From the NCBI GenBank assembly GCA_903906615.1, contig CAIVKT010000369.1, positions 1-9,889 on the forward strand: a stretch of 9,889 bases of DNA, written 5' to 3'. This document shows, one piece after another, positions 6,235 to 9,889 of the stretch (position 1 is its first letter; the number at the start of each line of letters is the position of its first letter). Both the position numbers and the translations under genes were made by a program. Under the pieces are notes generated by a model. The model saw only the letters and a program-made list of their open reading frames with translations, had not been told where the DNA came from and did no database searches. This stretch comes from an uncultured Bacteroidota bacterium. GTDB taxonomy: Bacteria; Bacteroidota; Bacteroidia; Chitinophagales; Chitinophagaceae.

Positions 6235-6873
6235 ATGGGCAAGCAAGAAACGTCGATAAACTTCCTGGAGCAATTCTTACCGCATGGCGCATTTGAGCAG
6301 GTAGCGCCATTCTTTAAGACCAATACCATACACCTCACCATCACGCATGAGCGCAAAAGTGTGCTGGGCGATTACCGCAATCCCACGCCTGATGCGCCTT
6401 TTCACCGCATCAGCATCAATGCCAACCTAAACCCCTATAGCTTCCTCATCACACTATTGCATGAGCTGGCGCATATGTTCACCTTTCAGCATTTTCAGCA
6501 CAAAGCGCCGCCGCATGGCAAGGAATGGAAGACGCAGTTCAGGCACATACTTATACCCTTTATGGGCAAGCGGTTCTTTCCCGGCGATGTGGAAAAAGCG
6601 CTGTATGCCTACCTCCACAACCCCGCGGCAAGCACCTGCACCGATGCCGACCTGTACAAAGCATTGTATCGCTACGATGAACACAAACCCGGCTTTAAAC
6701 TGGTAGACGAAGTGGGTATCAACCAGCTATTTGAAACAGAGGACGGGCAGGTATACCAGAAGATAGAGAAACTACGCACCCGCCACAAATGCAAGAACAT
6801 AATCAACGGCAAAGTATACCTCTTCCAGGGCATCGCAGAAGTAAAAGCTGTGCGCAAGCAAATGAGTGCGTAA
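6235..6873 (+). CDS. SprT-like zinc metalloprotease-domain protein
   Basis: A 212-residue soluble protein. HELAH (residues 76-80) is the HExxH zinc/catalytic motif; HGKEW (94-98) supplies the expected third zinc ligand, His94, as in SprT/Spartan-type domains. The block FFPGDVEKALYAYLHNPAASTCTD (about 113-136) is familiar from Bacteroidota members. The C-terminus RTRHKCKNIINGKVYLFQGIAEV (181-203) keeps the shape of the terminal domain but has one Cys only, so no full zinc ribbon. Relatives of Spartan cut DNA-crosslinked proteins, but bacterial SprT function is not settled. It starts 4 bases after the AtpI-like stop, so is probably cotranscribed. Not related to the gliding protein SprT despite the name. 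Catalytic residues appear intact. Confidence 0.85.
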   Translation: MGKQETSINFLEQFLPHGAFEQVAPFFKTNTIHLTITHERKSVLGDYRNPTPDAPFHRISINANLNPYSFLITLLHELAHMFTFQHFQHKAPPHGKEWKTQFRHILIPFMGKRFFPGDVEKALYAYLHNPAASTCTDADLYKALYRYDEHKPGFKLVDEVGINQLFETEDGQVYQKIEKLRTRHKCKNIINGKVYLFQGIAEVKAVRKQMSA

Positions 6874-6904
6874 GAAAAAAGTTCGAATGATATTAATACT
6901 ATGT

Positions 6905-6931
6905 TACTTAGTGTCAAAACACAACTAAGTA
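6905..6931. repeat. Inverted repeat in the convergent spacer
   Basis: TACTTAGT (6905-6912) and ACTAAGTA (6924-6931) are perfect 8-bp arms around an 11-base loop that can pair further (TGT with ACA). No T-run follows on either strand. It lies 9 bases before the large palindrome and 31 bases after the SprT-like stop. Confidence 0.6.
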
Positions 6932-6940
6932 CGTTGCACC

Positions 6941-6974
6941 AGATTTGACAACTTTTTAAAAAGTTGTCAAATCT
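6941..6974. terminator. Perfect 34-bp palindrome, probable bidirectional terminator
   Basis: The arm AGATTTGACAACTTTTT (6941-6957) is followed directly by its exact reverse complement (6958-6974), with no mismatch. It sits between two convergent genes and includes the ureohydrolase stop codon (TGA, 6969-6967) plus the end of its last codons. Position argues for a shared 3'-end hairpin. However no U-run follows the stem on either strand, so it is not a textbook intrinsic terminator; it may act as an mRNA 3'-end stabiliser or block read-through. Confidence 0.6.
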
Positions 6975-8025
6975 TGATTGAATCAGCCACCATAAAATTA
7001 CACAGCTTGTACAGCACCCTTGCGCCCACCATAGCGTCGAGGCTATCGCCTATGTGGTCGCCGCCCGATACTTCGTTCACATCAAAGCCTATCAGCTGGC
7101 GGCCGCTCTGGTGCAGCATCTTGAAGAGGTAGAACACCTGCTCTGTTTCAAAACCACCGGGTACCGGTGTGCCTGTATTAGGGCATAGCTTGGGGTCCAG
7201 GCCGTCTATATCAAAGCTGATGTACACCTTCTGTGGCAGTGTGTCTATCACCTGCTTGCATATCTCCTTCCAGGTAGCGCCTTCGTACTGCTGCGCCTTT
7301 ATGTCTTTATCAAAAAAGGTCACCACGCGGCCATTACTGTTGTTGATCATTTGCAGCTCTTCATCACAGTAATCCCGTATGCCCACCTGCACCAGTTTCT
7401 TCACCTGCGGCACCTGTTGCAGCACATTGTACATGATAGAGGCATGAGAATAAGTGAAGCCTTCGTACGCTTCGCGCAGGTCGGCATGGGCATCTATTTG
7501 CAGCACTGCAAAATCGCTGTGCAGCCCGCCCAGCGCTTTTATGTAGCCCAGTGGTGTGCTGTGGTCGCCGCCTATCAGGCCCACCTTCTTGCCCTCCTTC
7601 ATCATGCTCAGTGTCATTTCATACACCCAGTCCAGCAGCATTTTGCCTCCGTCATTTATCTCCTGCATCTTGCCGCTCAGCTGCTCGTTCTCAGCTATCA
7701 CACCGCCATCAATAATGTCCGATATGATGAGCTCGGCACACTGCCGCAGGTAGTCGCTCTTGGTGCGTATATTCTTATCTATAGGCAGCATATAAAAGCC
7801 CTTCTTCCAGCCATCCACCACATCGGGGTCATAAAGGTCCACCTGCATGGCGGCATCAAATATTTTTTCGGGGCCATGCGCTGTGCCGGGGCGGTAAGAG
7901 ACGGTTACCTCCCAGGGTACGGGCAACAATACCAGTTCAGCCTCGTTCTCGCCAAAAGGCAGGCCAAATATATTATTAGATTTTAATCCAACTGAATTGG
8001 GGTCGAAATTTGAAATATCAGACAT
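6967..8025 (-). CDS. Agmatinase/arginase-family ureohydrolase
   Basis: A 352-residue binuclear manganese hydrolase of the arginase-agmatinase-formimidoylglutamase family, which cleaves guanidino/amidino compounds, releasing urea or formamide. All six metal ligands are present: GGDHS (His155), DAHAD (Asp178, His180, Asp182) and SFDIDGLDP (Asp272, Asp274). TGTPVPGG (284-291) and FDVNEV (Glu318) are also conserved. PVPWEVTVSYRPGTAHGP (35-52) is the usual N-terminal block. About 50 extra residues (roughly 75-135) compared with ~300-residue agmatinases fit the longer Bacteroidota subgroup. I prefer agmatinase, but arginase or formimidoylglutamase cannot be excluded. ATG at 8025 is chosen over a TTG at 8043 because the -7 box lies between them. 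It stands alone, with no visible polyamine or histidine genes nearby. Confidence 0.88.
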   Translation of the reverse strand: MSDISNFDPNSVGLKSNNIFGLPFGENEAELVLLPVPWEVTVSYRPGTAHGPEKIFDAAMQVDLYDPDVVDGWKKGFYMLPIDKNIRTKSDYLRQCAELIISDIIDGGVIAENEQLSGKMQEINDGGKMLLDWVYEMTLSMMKEGKKVGLIGGDHSTPLGYIKALGGLHSDFAVLQIDAHADLREAYEGFTYSHASIMYNVLQQVPQVKKLVQVGIRDYCDEELQMINNSNGRVVTFFDKDIKAQQYEGATWKEICKQVIDTLPQKVYISFDIDGLDPKLCPNTGTPVPGGFETEQVFYLFKMLHQSGRQLIGFDVNEVSGGDHIGDSLDAMVGARVLYKLCNFMVADSIKI

Positions 8026-8029
8026 GGGG

Positions 8030-8059
8030 CAAAAATAGCTCAATTTCTCAATGGCTCAA
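8030..8059 (-). promoter_or_regulatory. Promoter of the ureohydrolase gene, giving a probable leaderless mRNA
   Basis: TATTTTTG (8037-8030, leftward) matches TAnnTTTG exactly and has a TTG (8059-8057) 19 bases upstream, ideal -33 spacing. Only four bases separate the box from the ATG at 8025, so transcription should start at or beside the A of the start codon. Confidence 0.6.
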
Positions 8060-8068
8060 TGACTCAAT
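8039..8068. repeat. Four direct repeats CTCAATnn, 8-bp period, in the ureohydrolase promoter
   Basis: CTCAAT begins at 8039, 8047, 8055 and 8063, each separated by two variable bases (TT, GG, GA). The array fills the space between and beyond the -7 and -33 elements. It could be an operator array or a simple-sequence expansion. The remaining divergent spacer to lipB (8069-8185) shows only a weak TAATTTG (8167-8173) as a possible lipB -7 box. Confidence 0.75.
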
Positions 8069-8185
8069 TGAATGTGAAAGTTAGAAAATGCGGAATGTAC
8101 TGCTCAATATAGTTTTTGGTAATGATACCTTAATAAGAAGCCGATGCCAATTATCTGAAAAATACGTAATTTGCACATCCTTTTT

Positions 8186-8929
8186 ATGGAAACGATACTA
8201 TTCAAAGATCTGGGGCTGATGGCCTATGATGCCGCCTGGGACTACCAGGAAAACCTGATGCAGGCTGCGCTGCGCATCAAGGCCAGGCGCTTTGCCCCAT
8301 CGCCGAAAGATATACACGAAGAAACACAACACCACCTGCTCTTCTGCGAGCATCCGCATGTATACACACTGGGCAAGAGTGGCCATATGGAAAACCTGCT
8401 GGTCAACGATACCCGTATGCAGGAGCTGGGCGTATCTTTCTTCAAGACCAACAGGGGCGGCGATATTACTTACCACGGCCCCGGCCAGGTGGTGGCCTAC
8501 CCTATCCTCGACCTCGAAAAATTTGAGACCGACCTGGGCAAATACATGCGCAACCTCGAAGAGGCCATCATTCGTACGCTGGCACACTATGGAATTGAAG
8601 GCGGCAGGCTGCCCGGCGCCACCGGCGTATGGCTCGATGCCGATATACCCGCCAAAGCCCGTAAGATATGCGCCATGGGTGTGCGTTGCAGCCGCTGGGT
8701 AACCATGCACGGCCTCGCGCTGAATGTGAATACCGACATGAAGTACTTTGACTACATAGTACCCTGCGGCCTTACCGATAAAAAAGTAACTTCGATACAG
8801 AAGGAATTGGGCCGGGTGATAGATGAGCAGGAAGTAAAAGATATGCTGAAACAGGAATTTGGCACAGTATTTAAGGCTGAAGTAATCAACGCAGAAGCCG
8901 TAACAACAATATTAAACTCAGTCGCATAA
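8186..8929 (+). CDS. lipB: Octanoyltransferase LipB (lipoyl(octanoyl) transferase)
   Basis: A 247-residue cytoplasmic enzyme that transfers octanoyl from acyl carrier protein to the lipoyl domains of 2-oxo-acid dehydrogenases and GcvH, the first step of lipoate assembly before LipA. The hallmark RGGDITYHGPGQ is at residues 90-101; the catalytic pair is Lys160 (in ARKICAMGVR) and Cys194 (in IVPCGLTDKKVTSI). HPHVYTLGKSG (57-67) is the usual substrate-site block. Length is normal for Bacteroidota LipB; an insert-like stretch (33-48) after the N-terminus is common there. The ATG at 8186 is preferred to the in-frame TTG at 8171, which would add five unconserved residues and fall in the promoter region. 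No SD is present. No lipA lies in the window. Confidence 0.95.
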   Translation: METILFKDLGLMAYDAAWDYQENLMQAALRIKARRFAPSPKDIHEETQHHLLFCEHPHVYTLGKSGHMENLLVNDTRMQELGVSFFKTNRGGDITYHGPGQVVAYPILDLEKFETDLGKYMRNLEEAIIRTLAHYGIEGGRLPGATGVWLDADIPAKARKICAMGVRCSRWVTMHGLALNVNTDMKYFDYIVPCGLTDKKVTSIQKELGRVIDEQEVKDMLKQEFGTVFKAEVINAEAVTTILNSVA

Positions 8930-8960
8930 TAATTATTTACTTTTTACGTTAAATAAAGCA

Positions 8961-9584
8961 GTGAAGAAAAAAGACATTACTTACTATTGGGGCGACCGCA
9001 GCCTGCTTATAACGCTGGGCAACCGCACGGATAGCCGTGTGCGGGCACTGTATATAGTAGAGTTTGTCTTCACCAGCTGCATGGCTACCATCTTCATGTT
9101 GCAGGCTATGCCGCTCGCGCATAATCCCTTTCATATGGTGGCCTGCGTGGGTGCTTCGGCGCTGTACTTGCTGGCCGCCTACCGCTTCCTGTCTCGAATA
9201 TTTTTTGATGAGCGCTTGCTGCTCGATCAGCGCTCGCTCACCATCATCCGCAAAACATTCTTTGGCAAGCAGATACGCAAATACGAATGGAGCGAGATAG
9301 GCGCGCTGCACTACGAAGGCAAACCCAAAAAGACCGATCATCCACTCAAAGGCCACACCTTCGACTACCTCGGCTTTGATACGCAGGAACACCTTATACA
9401 AAGCCTGCACCACAATGGCAACCTCTACTTCGATACCTACGAAGGCCGCATACACTTTGCCACCGGCGTATACTCCTGGAACGCCGAAGAAATGGTGCAG
9501 CTCATGAAGCTATACATCGGCTCCTCCCTCCAGCTCGGCCCCGAGTGGAAAGAAATGTTGCAGGAGCAGGGGTATGATGATTGA
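8961..9584 (+). CDS. Unrecognised membrane protein with two helices and a PH-like cytoplasmic part
   Basis: A 207-residue protein that I cannot assign to a named family. Residues 1-27 are polar; two hydrophobic helices (about 28-50 and 56-80) form a hairpin. The rest (81-207) alternates short beta-like strands (LLLDQRSLTIIRKTFFG, KYEWSEIGALHYEG, GNLYFDTYEGRIHFATGVY) and ends in an amphipathic helix (NAEEMVQLMKLYIG). Two membrane helices followed by a strand-rich domain and terminal helix recall bacterial PH-domain membrane proteins, a structural inference only. Translation starts at GTG 8961; the next in-frame Met is residue 41, inside the first helix. It begins 31 bases after lipB on the same strand and may be cotranscribed. 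No SD is visible. Confidence 0.7.
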   Translation: MKKKDITYYWGDRSLLITLGNRTDSRVRALYIVEFVFTSCMATIFMLQAMPLAHNPFHMVACVGASALYLLAAYRFLSRIFFDERLLLDQRSLTIIRKTFFGKQIRKYEWSEIGALHYEGKPKKTDHPLKGHTFDYLGFDTQEHLIQSLHHNGNLYFDTYEGRIHFATGVYSWNAEEMVQLMKLYIGSSLQLGPEWKEMLQEQGYDD

Positions 9585-9592
9585 TATCAATA

Positions 9593-9889
9593 ATGATGGC
9601 TGCACTCATACAAAGAACATCCCTTCTTACTATATTTTGCTTCGCATTGTTTTTGAGTCAAATTTCTTTCGCCCAAAAAAAAGACCGACAAATTTCTCCT
9701 GAATTTCAATTTGAGCAAATTGACAGTTTAACCAAAAATGCTTTAGAACGCGTAAAAAAAGCTAACTCATCTTTGTACGTTGCATACACTAATTGGTATG
9801 TCGGTAGTTATGCCAGTCCTCATCACAAATATGCGGCCTATTCAAACGCTTTTGAAATCTACATTTTCTACTCTGCAAAAGATAAATTC
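9593..9889 (+). CDS. Exported protein of unknown function, 5' part only (runs off window)
   Basis: An open frame starts at ATG 9593 (a second ATG follows at 9596), 8 bases after the previous stop, and continues without a stop to the last base, giving 99 residues. The start MMAALIQRTSLLTIFCFALF...ISFAQ is a clear signal peptide with probable cleavage at SFA|Q (residue 28/29), so the protein is exported. The mature part begins with a charged helical region (FEQIDSLTKNALERVKKANSS) followed by an aromatic stretch (YVAYTNWYVGSYA). I recognise no family. GC is about 35% against roughly 50-58% in adjacent genes, with A/T-ending codons, suggesting recent acquisition. Confidence 0.7.
   Translation, partial: MMAALIQRTSLLTIFCFALFLSQISFAQKKDRQISPEFQFEQIDSLTKNALERVKKANSSLYVAYTNWYVGSYASPHHKYAAYSNAFEIYIFYSAKDKF

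Noticed and set aside
6905..6974. Terminal inverted repeats of a transposon
   Set aside because: No transposase, target duplication or enclosed gene is present; the symmetry lies entirely in a short convergent spacer.
7351..7986. 211-codon + strand open frame inside the ureohydrolase gene
   Set aside because: It is antisense to a gene with all metal-binding motifs intact and has no recognisable features.
8026..8043. TTG start at 8043 for the ureohydrolase
   Set aside because: It would place an exact promoter -7 box inside the coding sequence and add six residues absent from the typical MSDISNFDP-type start.
8198..8710. Open frames antisense to or out of frame with lipB
   Set aside because: LipB motifs are complete in the + frame starting at 8186; the others are shadows.

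Overview
The window looks like chromosomal DNA from a member of the Bacteroidota, most likely the order Chitinophagales. The reasons are a PorW/SprE-type TPR protein (type IX secretion/gliding, a Bacteroidota-specific family), a DUF4476 exported protein, the Bacteroidota promoter motif TAnnTTTG upstream of several genes, general lack of Shine-Dalgarno sequences, and roughly 45-58% GC coding DNA with AT-rich spacers. No tRNA, rRNA, CRISPR array, insertion sequence or phage gene is visible.

Layout. Positions 1-5384 are read leftward: the 5' end of a TerC-family membrane protein (cut by the window edge), a secreted DUF4476 protein, a DUF1697 protein, and a 1190-residue PorW/SprE-like protein. 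Positions 5385-5649 form a divergent regulatory region with leader hairpins on the porW side. Positions 5650-6873 are a tight rightward three-gene unit: an AtpZ-like two-helix protein, an AtpI-like four-helix protein overlapping it by ATGA, and a SprT-like zinc metalloprotease 4 bases later. Convergent to it (6967-8025, leftward) is an agmatinase/arginase-type ureohydrolase; between them lie a perfect 34-bp palindrome and a second dyad. From 8186 rightward come lipB (octanoyltransferase), an unrecognised two-helix membrane protein with a probable PH-like cytoplasmic part, and the 5' end of an AT-rich gene for an exported protein that runs off the window.

Most genes are housekeeping or conserved-unknown and do not form one pathway. 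The most distinctive locus is the porW/sprE-like gene. Its N-terminal third is a 20-unit hendecad (11-residue) repeat of consensus DSxxxxRxxRT, preceded by a hydrophobic signal or anchor segment with no lipobox cysteine. This suggests a long periplasmic helical rod carrying the TPR domain. Three leftward genes (terC-like, porW, ureohydrolase) share the identical 11-mer AGCTATTTTTG as a core promoter. The ureohydrolase promoter lies so close to its ATG that the mRNA is probably leaderless, and it is overlapped by four 8-bp-period repeats of CTCAATnn. I see no gene set that clearly makes a new defence or biosynthetic system; the novelty is in protein architecture and regulatory DNA.
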